From assembly GCA_020632755.1 (NCBI GenBank), contig JACKEY010000009.1, positions 1-64,000 of the forward strand: 64,000 nt of DNA. Direction: 5' to 3'. The position numbers and the translations under genes are program-made. The stretch is from Alphaproteobacteria bacterium (GTDB taxonomy: Bacteria > Myxococcota_A > UBA796 > UBA2385). The stretch's first letter is position 1. Each line of letters opens with the position of its first letter. The notes under the pieces were generated by a model that saw only the letters and a list, made by a program, of their open reading frames with translations, did not search any database and was not told the DNA's origin. This document shows positions 15,992 through 24,130 of the stretch, piece after piece.

Positions 15992-17428
15992 TCAGTCGTC
16001 TTCGTCCCGAAGCTTGCGCAGCAGGGTGTTGCGGCCGATGCCGAGCCGCCGGGCGGCTTCGGACTTGTTGCCGTCGCACAGGCCCAGCACGTGCTGCAGG
16101 TAGGCGCGCTCGAGGTCGCGCAGCGGCAGGATCGACGAGCGGAAGTCGTCCTGGCCGGGGCGGGTGCTGGGGGTGCAGAGCTCGTCGGGGTGGATGACGG
16201 GGCCGTTGGCCAGCACCACCGCCGACTCCAGGCAGTGGTGCAGCTCGCGCACGTTTCCGGGCCAGGTCTGGCCGTGCAGCAGGGCCCGCGCGTCGCTGGA
16301 CAGCCGCATGCCCGGCCGGCCGTGCTGGCGCGACAGCTCGTAGAGGAAGTGGTCGATGAGCCGGTCCAGGTCGGCGTGGCCGCGCTCGCGCAGGGGCGGC
16401 AGCAGCACCTCGACCACGCGCAGGCGGTAGAACAGGTCCTCGCGGAAGCCGCCGGTGGCGACCATGGCCGACAGGTCGCGGTGGGTGGCGCAGACGAAGC
16501 GCACGTCGGCCTGCTGGGCGCGGTTGCCGCCCACCCGGAAGAAGGTGCGCTCCTGGACCAGCCGAAGCAGCTTGGCCTGGACGGGCTGGGGCAGCTCGCC
16601 GACCTCGTCCAGGAACAAGGTGCCGCCCTGGGCGGCCTGGACCTTGCCGTCGGTGGCGCGGTCGGCGCTGGTGTAGGCGCCCTTCTCGTGGCCGAACAGC
16701 TCGTTCTCGATGAGCTCGTCGGGCAGGCTGGCGCAGTCGACGGTCACGAAGGGGCCGCCGCGGCGCGGGCTGTTGTAGTGGACCGCGCGGGCGAACAGCT
16801 CCTTGCCGGTGCCGGACTCGCCGCGGATGAGCACGGTGGCGTCGGTGCGCGCGGCCCGGGCGGTGCGGTCGTAGGCGGCCTGCATCGCCGGCGACTCGCC
16901 GATGATGTGGTTGAACCGCCAGGACAGCGGCTGCTGCTGGTCGGGCTGCAGCTGGCTGGCCAGGCTGCTGCGCGACAGCACGCTGGACAGCTCGGTGCAG
17001 ACGCGGGTCAGCAGCGCCTCGTCGTCGGCCGAGAACGAACCCTCGACGTGGTTGAGCAGCTGCACGACGCCGACCACGGCGCGCTCGAAGCGCAGGGGTG
17101 CTGCCAGGATGGAGCGTGTGCGGTAGCCGCTGCTGGCGTCGACCCGGCGGCTGAACCGCGGGTCCAGGCGGCCCAGCGGCACGTTGAGGCTCTCGCCGTT
17201 GCGGGCGACCCAGCCGGCGACGCCTTCGCCCAGCTTCAGGCGGATCTCGCTGATCTCGTCGGCCTGCAGGATGTGGCTGACCAGCTCCTGGCGGGCGTGA
17301 TCGACCAGGTAGAGGGTCGCGCGATCCGCCCCCACCGACCGCCGCAGCTCGTGCACCACGGACGACAGCACCTCGTCCAGGTCGACCTCGTGGCCGAGCA
17401 GCAGGGACTGGAGCTGGTCGTCGTCCAT
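15992..17428 (-). CDS. Sigma-54-dependent transcriptional activator with N-terminal GAF domain
   Basis: 478 residues. Start chosen at ATG 17428 because upstream sequence reads as non-coding Arg/Ala-rich translation. GAF sensor domain about residues 15-165 (VDHARQELVSHIL, GVAGWVARNGESLNV, SILAAPL). AAA+ domain about 185-420: Walker A GESGTGKE 203-210, Walker B GTLFLDEVGELP, R-finger region LFYRLRVVEVLLPPLRER. The sigma-54 contact loop, normally GAFTGA, is GAYTSA at 250-255. Fis-type HTH at the end (NKSEAARRLGIGRNTLLRKL). It activates sigma-54 RNA polymerase in response to a small ligand or signal sensed by GAF. A TACGCT hexamer lies at 17488-17483, 55 nt upstream. Confidence 0.92.
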   Translation of the reverse strand: MDDDQLQSLLLGHEVDLDEVLSSVVHELRRSVGADRATLYLVDHARQELVSHILQADEISEIRLKLGEGVAGWVARNGESLNVPLGRLDPRFSRRVDASSGYRTRSILAAPLRFERAVVGVVQLLNHVEGSFSADDEALLTRVCTELSSVLSRSSLASQLQPDQQQPLSWRFNHIIGESPAMQAAYDRTARAARTDATVLIRGESGTGKELFARAVHYNSPRRGGPFVTVDCASLPDELIENELFGHEKGAYTSADRATDGKVQAAQGGTLFLDEVGELPQPVQAKLLRLVQERTFFRVGGNRAQQADVRFVCATHRDLSAMVATGGFREDLFYRLRVVEVLLPPLRERGHADLDRLIDHFLYELSRQHGRPGMRLSSDARALLHGQTWPGNVRELHHCLESAVVLANGPVIHPDELCTPSTRPGQDDFRSSILPLRDLERAYLQHVLGLCDGNKSEAARRLGIGRNTLLRKLRDEDD

Positions 17429-17540
17429 GGGACCCGAGGCGGGGGTGGCGCCGGCGTGCCGCGCACGGCGCACCAGGGTGCGAGCGTAGCGGGCGATCCG
17501 GGGCGATGCCACGGTGGCGACGCGGTGGGGTCCCATGGGC

Positions 17541-18422
17541 TCAGACCGCCACGGGCAGGCCTTCCCGGGCTGCGAAGGCGCCGGGCAGCTCGTGGCGGGC
17601 CTGGGCTTCGATGACTGCGACCTGGTCGTCGCTGCGCCGGGGGTCGTGGTGGAACAGGGCCAGGCGACCGGCTCCGGCAGCCCGGGCGGCGGCGACGGCT
17701 TCCTGCCAGGTGCTGTGACCCCAGCCCTTGCGGGGCGGGCCGCCCTCGCCCGCGTACTCGGCGGGGGTGTACTGGGCGTCGTGCACCAGCAGGTCCACGT
17801 CCCGGGCCAGGGCGACCAGCGGTCGGTGCAGCCCGTCGCGGCGATCGGCGCTGGCGCCGTGTTCGTGGTCGGTGGCGTAGACGACCGAGCGGCCCCCGGC
17901 CGTCACCCGGATGCCCAGCACGCCGTCGGGGTGGGACAGCTCGGCGGCGCGGACCTCGAAGGGGCCGTCGCGCAGCACCTCGCCGGGGGCCAGATCGCGG
18001 AACTCCAGCCGCGCCGGGATGCGGTCGAGGGTGACCGGGAAGCGCGGCGGCTGCATCTGGGCCCGCAGCGCCTCGGCCACACCCCCCGCGGGCCGGCGCG
18101 CGCCGACCAGGGTCAGCCGGCTGTCCGGGTGGAAGGCCGGCTGGAAGAAGGGGAAGCCCTGGATGTGATCCCAGTGCACGTGGCTGAACACGATGGTCAG
18201 CTCGACCGGGCGGTAGCCCAGGTGGTCGCCCAGGGCGCGCAGCCCGGTGCCCGCGTCCAGGACGATGCGGTGCCCCTGGTCGCGGCTGCCGGGCGTGCCG
18301 GCGGCTGCGGCGTCGGGGTCGCCGCAGCGGAGCTCGAGGCAGGCGGTGCTGCCTCCGGTGCGCTGGAAGTCGGGGCCGCTGACGGCGATGCTGCCGCGGA
18401 CACCCCAGAAGTGGACCTGCAT
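17541..18422 (-). CDS. MBL-fold metallo-hydrolase
   Basis: 293 residues from ATG 18422, preceded by GGAGG. The metallo-beta-lactamase hallmark HVHWDHIQG (HxHxDH, about residue 83) is present, with later metal ligands in LSHPDG, YATDHEHG and GWGHST. The N-terminus QVHFWGVRGSIAVSGPDF with GGSTACLEL is typical of the COG1235/PhnP-like and RNase Z-like subgroup often found beside signalling genes. The activity is a hydrolase on phosphodiesters or similar, not resolvable further. It is transcribed towards the sigma-54 activator gene, 112 nt away on the same strand, so the two could share a transcript. Confidence 0.85.
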   Translation of the reverse strand: MQVHFWGVRGSIAVSGPDFQRTGGSTACLELRCGDPDAAAAGTPGSRDQGHRIVLDAGTGLRALGDHLGYRPVELTIVFSHVHWDHIQGFPFFQPAFHPDSRLTLVGARRPAGGVAEALRAQMQPPRFPVTLDRIPARLEFRDLAPGEVLRDGPFEVRAAELSHPDGVLGIRVTAGGRSVVYATDHEHGASADRRDGLHRPLVALARDVDLLVHDAQYTPAEYAGEGGPPRKGWGHSTWQEAVAAARAAGAGRLALFHHDPRRSDDQVAVIEAQARHELPGAFAAREGLPVAV

Positions 18423-18549
18423 GCTTGCCTCCGGTGAGCGGGTCGCCCAGAGGAGTTGCAGGCCACGTGCCAGCCGTAAGCAGCTGAAATCGCGTCCGGC
18501 CGGCAGGGGCACTGTTCCAAGATGGATCAGTGTCCTGGTCGAAGCTCGA

Positions 18550-19404
18550 TCAGCGGGCCGCGGCGGCGGCGGCCTCGAGCACGGCGATGTCGAGCTTGTT
18601 CAGCCCCATCATCGCCTCGTGCACGGGCCCGGCGACCTGCGGGTCCCCCAGCAGGCGCAGCAGGGCGGTGGGCACGATCTGCCAGGACACGCCGAACCGA
18701 TCGACCAGCCAGCCGCAGCGGCTCTCGCGGCCCCCGTCGGCGATCAGCCCCTCCCACAAGCCGTCGACCTCGGCCTGGGTCTGGCAGCCGACGAACAGGC
18801 TGCCGCCTTCGTCGAAGCCGAAGGCGTGCTGGCCGGGGCCGTCGCCGACGGCGACGGGAGTGCCGGCCAGGCGCATCATCGCGAAGGGCACGACATCGCC
18901 GGGGGGCGGCGGCACGACGACCGCGGCCGCGTCGGGACCGCCGACCTGGGCGAACAGGTCGGTGTAGTGGGCCAGGGCGTCACGGGCACGGCCGCAGCGC
19001 TCGTTGACGAAGAGCAGGCCGGGGATGACGCGCGGGCCGTCGTCCTCTGCGTCGACCAGGGCCAGCTGGAAGCCGATGCCGCGGGCGTCCTCGACCCAGC
19101 CGTAGAGCGGGCTCCAGGGCCACTCCTGGAGCGGCATGAACACCTTGCCGCCCTCGCAGAGGGCGTCCCAGGCCCGGCGCAGGGTGTCCGCGTCCGACAG
19201 CCGCACGTGCAGCGAGAGCGCGGGACCGGCGCGGTACATCGGCCCGGCCTGCAGCAGCATCACGGGCTGGCCCTGGATCTCGAGGTCCCAGACCAGCGGG
19301 CCGGCCGAGCGCACGCGGCTGTTCGGGAAGATGGAGGTGTAGGTGGCGACGGCTTCGGCGGCACCATCGTGCAGCCAGAAGCAGGGCTTCAGGGACAAGG
19401 CCAT
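18550..19404 (-). CDS. Two-domain VOC / PhnB-like protein
   Basis: 284 residues from ATG 19404. Two tandem PhnB-type glyoxalase-fold domains: the first SLKPCFWLHDGAAEAVATYT to about residue 135, the second VIPGLLFVNERCGRARDALA to about 250, ending with GVSWQIVPTALLRLL. This matches the 3-demethylubiquinone-9 3-methyltransferase domain family (PF06983), members of which are usually of unknown function. The second domain retains the conserved WQIVP end. A TAGGCT hexamer (19433-19428) sits 24-29 nt upstream and overlaps the end of the P1 peptidase gene. Not a methyltransferase despite the family label. Confidence 0.8.
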   Translation of the reverse strand: MALSLKPCFWLHDGAAEAVATYTSIFPNSRVRSAGPLVWDLEIQGQPVMLLQAGPMYRAGPALSLHVRLSDADTLRRAWDALCEGGKVFMPLQEWPWSPLYGWVEDARGIGFQLALVDAEDDGPRVIPGLLFVNERCGRARDALAHYTDLFAQVGGPDAAAVVVPPPPGDVVPFAMMRLAGTPVAVGDGPGQHAFGFDEGGSLFVGCQTQAEVDGLWEGLIADGGRESRCGWLVDRFGVSWQIVPTALLRLLGDPQVAGPVHEAMMGLNKLDIAVLEAAAAAAR

Positions 19405-19430
19405 GGGGACTCCGGGGGGACCGGAGCAGC

Positions 19431-20306
19431 CTATCCCCGCACGCCCCGCAGGACGGCCGTGGCCACCACGCGGGCCGCCGCCGCGCCGAGCGTCGCCACG
19501 TCGACGGCGTCGGGGGCGGGGCCATCTCCGGTGGCCACCACGAAGATCGTGTCCCCGTCGAAGGGCGTGAAGGCCGGGTCGATGGTCCGCGCCAGGCCGG
19601 CGCTGGCCATGCGCGCCACCACCGTGCACTGCACGCGAGTCAGCGGCGCGTCCGTCACCACGGCGACCAGGGTCGTGTTCCCGCGCCAGTCGCCGGTCAG
19701 CCCCAGGTCGGCCTGCGCGTCGGTGGGGCCGCCCGCGAGCCAGGCGCCGCCGTCTGGATCGCGGATGCCGCCGAAGGCGTTCACCGCCGCGACGGCCGTG
19801 ACCGTGCCGGCCGCCACCGCCTCTCCCGCGCAGCCGATGCCGCCGGGCTCTACGTTGCCGTGGGCCTTGCCGACCCGCGCCCCGGCCGCGGCGCCGACGC
19901 GACCCTCCGCCAGCGGGGCCGTCGAGCAGGCCCGCGCCGCCGCCGCGCCGGCCGCCGCGTCCGGCCGATGCGGCCCCGACGGCAGGTCGAACAGGATGGC
20001 CGCGGGCACGATCGGCACCCGCCCCGCGCCGGTGTCGAAGCCCTCGCCGTCCGCGGCCAGCACCGCCATCACCCCGTCGGCGGCGGACAGCCCGAAGGCG
20101 CTGCCTCCGCTCAGCACCACCGCGTGCACCTTGCCCGCCAGGTGCAGCGGGTCGAGCACCCCATGCTCGCGGCTGCCCGGCGCGTGCCCCGGCACCGCCA
20201 GACCCGCCGTCGCTCCGCCGGGAAACCGCAGCACCGTCACCCCGGTCGTGCCGGCCGGGTGGGTCCAGTGGCCGGCGAGGCAGCCGGGGATGTCGGTGGG
20301 GGTCAT
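19431..20306 (-). CDS. P1 family peptidase (DmpA/BapA-like aminopeptidase, Ntn-type)
   Basis: 291 residues. The start ATG 20306 overlaps the stop of a tiny ORF upstream. The protein shows S58-family features: GVTVLRFPGGATAGLAVPG at the start, VVLSGGSAFGLSAADGVM, AVAAVNAFGGIRDPDGG, and GNTTLVAVVTDAPLTRVQC, in which the Thr after GNT would be the self-generated nucleophile. It should fold as an alpha-beta-beta-alpha sandwich and process itself into two chains. Members release N-terminal residues, often beta- or D-amino acids. It lies just beyond the 62-bp repeat array. Confidence 0.88.
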   Translation of the reverse strand: MTPTDIPGCLAGHWTHPAGTTGVTVLRFPGGATAGLAVPGHAPGSREHGVLDPLHLAGKVHAVVLSGGSAFGLSAADGVMAVLAADGEGFDTGAGRVPIVPAAILFDLPSGPHRPDAAAGAAAARACSTAPLAEGRVGAAAGARVGKAHGNVEPGGIGCAGEAVAAGTVTAVAAVNAFGGIRDPDGGAWLAGGPTDAQADLGLTGDWRGNTTLVAVVTDAPLTRVQCTVVARMASAGLARTIDPAFTPFDGDTIFVVATGDGPAPDAVDVATLGAAAARVVATAVLRGVRG

Positions 20307-20368
20307 GCGCGGAGCCCGAGCCGGACGACCGTGACGTCGTCGCGCAGCCGGTCGGTGAGCAAGGTCAT
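20303..20368 (-). CDS. Possible 21-residue coupled ORF, resembling the tail of a PP2C/SpoIIE phosphatase
   Basis: An ATG-started frame encodes MTLLTDRLRDDVTVVRLGLR followed by A and a TGA that overlaps the ATG of the P1 peptidase (ATGA). The RLRDDVTVVRL core looks like the last beta-strand of PP2C/SpoIIE phosphatases, where a DD pair ends the metal site. It may be a gene remnant left when the upstream part was lost, or a leader ORF that couples translation. Weak: it is very short and no ribosome site is evident. Confidence 0.2.
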   Translation of the reverse strand: MTLLTDRLRDDVTVVRLGLRA

Positions 20369-20403
20369 GGGCACAGTGTAGTGGAGCGGTGGAGGAAGTC
20401 GCT

Positions 20404-20820
20404 GAGCGTGCAGCGATCGACCATCGTTGCGCGCTCGTGAACGGCGGACGGTGAGATCGGTTCACGAGCCGGCAGCGATAGACGATCGCTGCGTGCTGGT
20501 GAACGCCGGGCGGTGAGATCGGTTCACGAGCCGGCAGCGATAGACGACCGCTGCACGCTCGTGAACGCCCGCCAACGAAATCGGTTCACGAGCCGGCAGC
20601 GATGGACGACTGCTGCACGCTCGTGAACGCCCGCCAACGAAATCGGTTCACGAACCGGCAGCGATAGGTCATCGCTGCACGCTCGTGAACGCCCGCCACC
20701 GAGATCGGTTCACGAGCCGGCAGCGACAGGTCATCGCTGCACGCTCGTGAACGCCCGCCAACGAGATCGGTTCACGAACCAGCAGCGTTCGGCCATCGCT
20801 GCACGCTCGCGAACGCCCCG
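20404..20820. repeat. Tandem array of 62-bp palindromic repeats, about 6.5 copies
   Basis: ATCGGTTCACGA recurs at 20456, 20518, 20580, 20642, 20704 and 20766, a strict 62-bp period, with a degenerate half copy before (20404-20455) and a decayed last copy. Each unit holds GTTCACGAGC and its perfect complement GCTCGTGAAC. These enclose GCAGCGAT with ATCGCTGC and a 5-nt loop, so each unit folds into a hairpin of about 47 nt. The units are separated by about 15 conserved bases (GCCCGCCAACGAAATCG-like). It fills the non-coding gap between the P1 peptidase and the wHTH-like gene. Because spacers are conserved it is not CRISPR. No coding frame persists (62 is not a multiple of 3). Confidence 0.9.
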
Positions 20821-20908
20821 CCCCAAGCCACCCCCGGACCAAGGCACCCCCGGGTTCCATGGTGGGCAAGCGACCCAGTCGCCGCCCCAAGCAGCGATCT
20901 ACGAAGCG

Positions 20909-21466
20909 CTACTTCTCCCGGGTCTTGATGTGCCCCGCCGCCTCGACCCAGGCCCGCCCGCGGTCCGTCAGCACGCACTGGTAGGTGCTGCCGTCGAAGT
21001 CGATCAGCCCCTGGCCCGTGTACTCCTCCATCAGGTCGGAGAAGGCCTTGTGGGCGACGAAGTAGCGCCGCTCGCTGAAGTCGTGCAGGTCCTTCATCCC
21101 GGCCTCGCCGCCCAGCTTGTCGAGCTGCTGCAGCACGGCCTTCTTCGCCTTGAGCCTGGCCATGCGCTCCTTGCTGGCCCCCGGCCCGTCGTCGGGACCC
21201 AGCACGTCGCCGCCCACCGCGCGCTTCTTCGCCGGCGCCGCCTTCTCGACCGCCTTCGCCTTCTCCACCGGCGCCGCCTCCTCGACCGCCACGGCCGACT
21301 TCACCGGCACCGCCTTCTCGACCGGCGCCGTCGGCGCGTCGAAGGACGGCGTCGCCGCGGTGCTGGGCATCCAGCCCGCCGGCGAGCCCTTATCGACGGC
21401 CGGCTCGCTCCCACCACCCCCGATGATCTTCTTCACCCGCCCCTTGATGCGATCACGCAGGCCCAC
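20909..21466 (-). CDS. Hypothetical protein with basic N-terminal helix, Ala/Lys/Glu repeats and winged-helix-like C-terminus
   Basis: 185 residues. A GTG at 21466 is preceded by GAGGAGG at about 6-nt spacing, which fixes the start. The N-terminus GLRDRIKGRVKKIIGGGG is an amphipathic basic helix. Residues about 45-85 are a low-complexity tract of VEKA/AAPVEK-type repeats. Residues about 100-185 (KAVLQQLDKLGGEAGMKDL, then FSERRYFVAHKAFSDLMEEY and YQCVLTDRGRAWVEA) have the look of a winged helix, inferred only. No family named. Divergent from the sulfatase-fold gene, whose N-terminus is similar. The 62-bp hairpin array begins just past its stop. Confidence 0.65.
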   Translation of the reverse strand: MGLRDRIKGRVKKIIGGGGSEPAVDKGSPAGWMPSTAATPSFDAPTAPVEKAVPVKSAVAVEEAAPVEKAKAVEKAAPAKKRAVGGDVLGPDDGPGASKERMARLKAKKAVLQQLDKLGGEAGMKDLHDFSERRYFVAHKAFSDLMEEYTGQGLIDFDGSTYQCVLTDRGRAWVEAAGHIKTREK

Positions 21467-21550
21467 GGCATCCTCCTCGTCCGACGGTCCGCCGGACCCT
21501 GCAGCGCTTCTGCACGGCCGGGACCGACACGGAGAAGATAGCCCCCCGCC

Positions 21551-22537
21551 ATGTCCCGCTTCTCGAAGCTCGCCGATCGCGTGAAGAAGAGAGCCGCCGA
21601 GGTCCGCGGCCGGCCCGCCGACGAGCTCGCCGAGCAGGTCGCCGCGGAGCGCCCCGGACGGCCCTCCCCTGCCCCGGTGCATGCCCGCCCGGAGCCCCCC
21701 GCCGGCGCGCGCAACATGGTGCTGGTCGTGCTCGACAGCCTGCGCTTCGACAGCCTGATGGCGGCGCGCCCGACGGTCCTGCCGCGCCTGGGCGAGGTCG
21801 AGCGGCGCTGGTCGTACGCGACCTGGACGGCGCCCAGCCACTACAACCTGCTCATGGGGCTCCTGCCCCACCCCGCCCCGACCCACGTCTTCGCGAGCAC
21901 CTGGTACAAGCAGGACCTGTCCCGCTACGCCCACCGGCTGGGCGTGCCCGAGCTGGACTTCGGCGGGATGGTCCCCCGCCTGTGGCTGCCCCACCACCTG
22001 CGCGACACGCTCGGCTACCACACCCGCGCCTGCGTCAGCATGCCGGTGCTCAACGGCCACACGCCGCTCAACGACAGCTTCGACAGCTGGACCCTGGCCG
22101 ACCGCCACAACGACCTGTCGGCCATGGTCGACGCGCTCGAGTTCGACGCCGACCGGCCGACCTTCTGGCTGCTGAACACTGGCGAGACCCACTACCCCTA
22201 CGCCCTGCCGTCCGAGCCCGAGAACGAGTGGCCCGTCATCCACGGCGTCAACGGCGTCTTCAAGCGCGTCGCCGCCGGCCAGCCCCTGCACCGCGACGAA
22301 GGCGGCGCCTTCTTCGACCAGGACAAGCTCGACGCCCTGCGCGCCCGCCAGGTCGACGCCGCCCGCCACTGCGACGCCGTCATCGAGAAGCTGCTCGACG
22401 TCGTGCCCGCCGGCACCTGGGTCACCGTCACCAGCGACCACGGCGAGCTGTTCGGCGAAGGCGGCTGGTTCGGCCACGGGCCGATCCCCCACGACAAGGT
22501 GCTCGAGGTCCCGCTGGTGGAAGGCCTGGCCCGCTGA
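21551..22537 (+). CDS. Sulfatase / alkaline phosphatase superfamily protein, cytoplasmic
   Basis: 328 residues, ATG start, no signal peptide. The N-terminal SRFSKLADRVKKRAAEVRGR is a basic helix, then Pro-rich linker. The fold motifs follow: MVLVVLDSLRFDSLMA (first metal Asp), TWTAPSHYNLLMGLLPH carrying a Thr/Ser nucleophile position rather than the CxPSR of true sulfatases, LLNTGETHYPY, and VTVTSDHGELFGEGGWFGHG (metal D-H and H). The pattern resembles phosphoglycerol-transferase or phosphodiesterase-type members. The substrate is unknown. It shares an 84-nt divergent promoter region with the wHTH-like gene and ends 18 nt from the LpxD-FabZ gene on the opposite strand. Confidence 0.8.
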   Translation: MSRFSKLADRVKKRAAEVRGRPADELAEQVAAERPGRPSPAPVHARPEPPAGARNMVLVVLDSLRFDSLMAARPTVLPRLGEVERRWSYATWTAPSHYNLLMGLLPHPAPTHVFASTWYKQDLSRYAHRLGVPELDFGGMVPRLWLPHHLRDTLGYHTRACVSMPVLNGHTPLNDSFDSWTLADRHNDLSAMVDALEFDADRPTFWLLNTGETHYPYALPSEPENEWPVIHGVNGVFKRVAAGQPLHRDEGGAFFDQDKLDALRARQVDAARHCDAVIEKLLDVVPAGTWVTVTSDHGELFGEGGWFGHGPIPHDKVLEVPLVEGLAR

Positions 22538-22555
22538 GCGACCGCCCTGGCCCGA

Positions 22556-24130
22556 CTACGCCAGCGCCTCGCCTTCCATCGTCGCCATCACCTCGCCGTC
22601 CGCCACGCGCTCGCCGTCGACGGTGGCCACGCCGCGCAGCTTCCAGATGCCGCGCTTGCTGAAGATCTTCTCGACCGTCAGCTCGACGCGGTCGCCCGGC
22701 ACGACGGGCTTGCGGAACCGCATCTTGTCGACGCCCAGCAGGTAGACGTTGCGGCCGGCGGCGTCGGGGTGGGCGGCCAGCGCCACGATGCAGGCCAGCT
22801 GCGCGAAGGCTTCGGCCAGCAGCACGCCAGGCATGATGGGCCGGCCCGGGAAGTGGCCCTGGAACTGGGGCTCGTTGGCGGTCACACACTTGACGGCCGT
22901 CCCGCGCTCGCCCGGGTCCACCGACAGCACGCGGTCGATCATCAGGAAGGGGAAGCGGTGGGGGAGCAGGTCGAGGATGTGCTGGATCTCCAGGGGACCG
23001 ACAGGGGCGGCGGCCATGGCAGCATCCGGGGCGGGAGAGGAGGAAGGAGCCGGGGAGGTGGCGCGGGCCGAGGAGGAGGCGCGGGCCGAGGCGGCCTGCT
23101 GCTCGACGGACTCCAGCCGGCGGACCACGTCCCGTAGCCCGTGGCGGAGCTCGGGGAGGTGACGGAAGGTGGTCGCGGCCCGCAGCCACTGGCGGTGCTC
23201 GATGGCGGGCACGCCGGACACGCGGGCCCCCGGGGGCTGGTCGTCGTGCACGACGCTGGCGACGCCCACCCGGGTGCCGGCACCGACGTCGATGTGGCCG
23301 AGCACGGCGGCCTTGGCGGCCAGCACGCTGCCCGGCCCCAGGGTCGCGCTGCCGGCGATGCCCGAGAAGGCGACCATCAGGCTGTGGTCGCCCACCCGCG
23401 CGGCGTGGCCGACCTGCACGAGGTTGTCGAGCTTGGCCCCGGCGCCGACCACGGTGTCGCCCATGGCGGCCCGGTCGACGCAGCTGTTGGCCCCGAGCTC
23501 GACGTCGTCGCCGACGACGGCCCGCCCGACCTGGGGGATCTTGACGTGGCCGCGGGCGGTGGGCGCGAAGCCGAAGCCCTCGCCGCCGACGACCGCGCCG
23601 GGGTTGAGCCACACCCGGTCGCCCAGCACGCAGCCGTCCATGACGACGCTGTGCGGCATCAGCCGGCAGTCGCGGCCGACGACGGCGCCCGCGCCCACGA
23701 CGGCGCCGGCCTGGACGTGGCTGCCGGGCCCGACCCGCGCGCCCGGACCGATCCACGCGAAGGCCTCGACCCGGGCACCGTCGACGACGGCGTCGGGCGC
23801 GACGAAGGCGCCGGGATCGACCCCGGGCTCGACGGCGGGCGCCGGGTGGAACAGCGCCAGCGCCCGCGCGAAGGCGGCGTAGGGATCGTCCACGACGATG
23901 GCGGTCCGGTCCCCGACCGGGTCGCCCGGGCGCACCAGCACGCAGCCGGCCGCGCTGTCGGCCAGCTTGCGCACGTACCGGCGGTTGCTCAGGAAGGACA
24001 GGTGCCCCGGCCCGGCGTCGTCCAGGCCGCGCACACCGACCAGCACCCGGCCGCCGTCCCCGCGGACGACGCCGTCCAGGGCCCGGGCCAGGTCCGCGAC
24101 GGTGAACGGACCCGCGGTCTCAGCCGCCAT
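22556..24130 (-). CDS. lpxD-fabZ: Fusion of LpxD (UDP-3-O-acylglucosamine N-acyltransferase) and FabZ (3-hydroxyacyl-ACP dehydratase)
   Basis: One uninterrupted 524-codon frame. Residues 1-340 are LpxD: an N-terminal uridine-binding domain (LSFLSNRRYVRKLADS), then left-handed beta-helix hexapeptide repeats with the catalytic His in VQVGHAARVGDHSLMVAF. A Ser/Ala/Pro linker of about 35 residues follows. Residues about 372-524 are FabZ: HILDLLPHRFPFLMIDRVL, catalytic His in GHFPGRPIMPGVLLAE and catalytic Glu in LAEAFAQLA. LpxD adds the second 3-hydroxyacyl chain in lipid A synthesis; FabZ consumes the same 3-hydroxyacyl-ACP for fatty acids. An in-frame ATG at 23017 could also start FabZ alone, but has no good ribosome site. 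The start overlaps the skp stop by 11 nt. Confidence 0.9.
   Translation of the reverse strand: MAAETAGPFTVADLARALDGVVRGDGGRVLVGVRGLDDAGPGHLSFLSNRRYVRKLADSAAGCVLVRPGDPVGDRTAIVVDDPYAAFARALALFHPAPAVEPGVDPGAFVAPDAVVDGARVEAFAWIGPGARVGPGSHVQAGAVVGAGAVVGRDCRLMPHSVVMDGCVLGDRVWLNPGAVVGGEGFGFAPTARGHVKIPQVGRAVVGDDVELGANSCVDRAAMGDTVVGAGAKLDNLVQVGHAARVGDHSLMVAFSGIAGSATLGPGSVLAAKAAVLGHIDVGAGTRVGVASVVHDDQPPGARVSGVPAIEHRQWLRAATTFRHLPELRHGLRDVVRRLESVEQQAASARASSSARATSPAPSSSPAPDAAMAAAPVGPLEIQHILDLLPHRFPFLMIDRVLSVDPGERGTAVKCVTANEPQFQGHFPGRPIMPGVLLAEAFAQLACIVALAAHPDAAGRNVYLLGVDKMRFRKPVVPGDRVELTVEKIFSKRGIWKLRGVATVDGERVADGEVMATMEGEALA

Noticed and set aside
20404..20820. 62-bp array as a CRISPR locus
   Set aside because: The sequence between hairpins is conserved, not unique, the unit is a single 62-bp repeat, and no cas gene is in the window.
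23017..23020. FabZ as a separate gene from LpxD
   Set aside because: No stop codon separates them and the internal ATG lacks a convincing ribosome site, so a fusion is preferred, with internal initiation left open.
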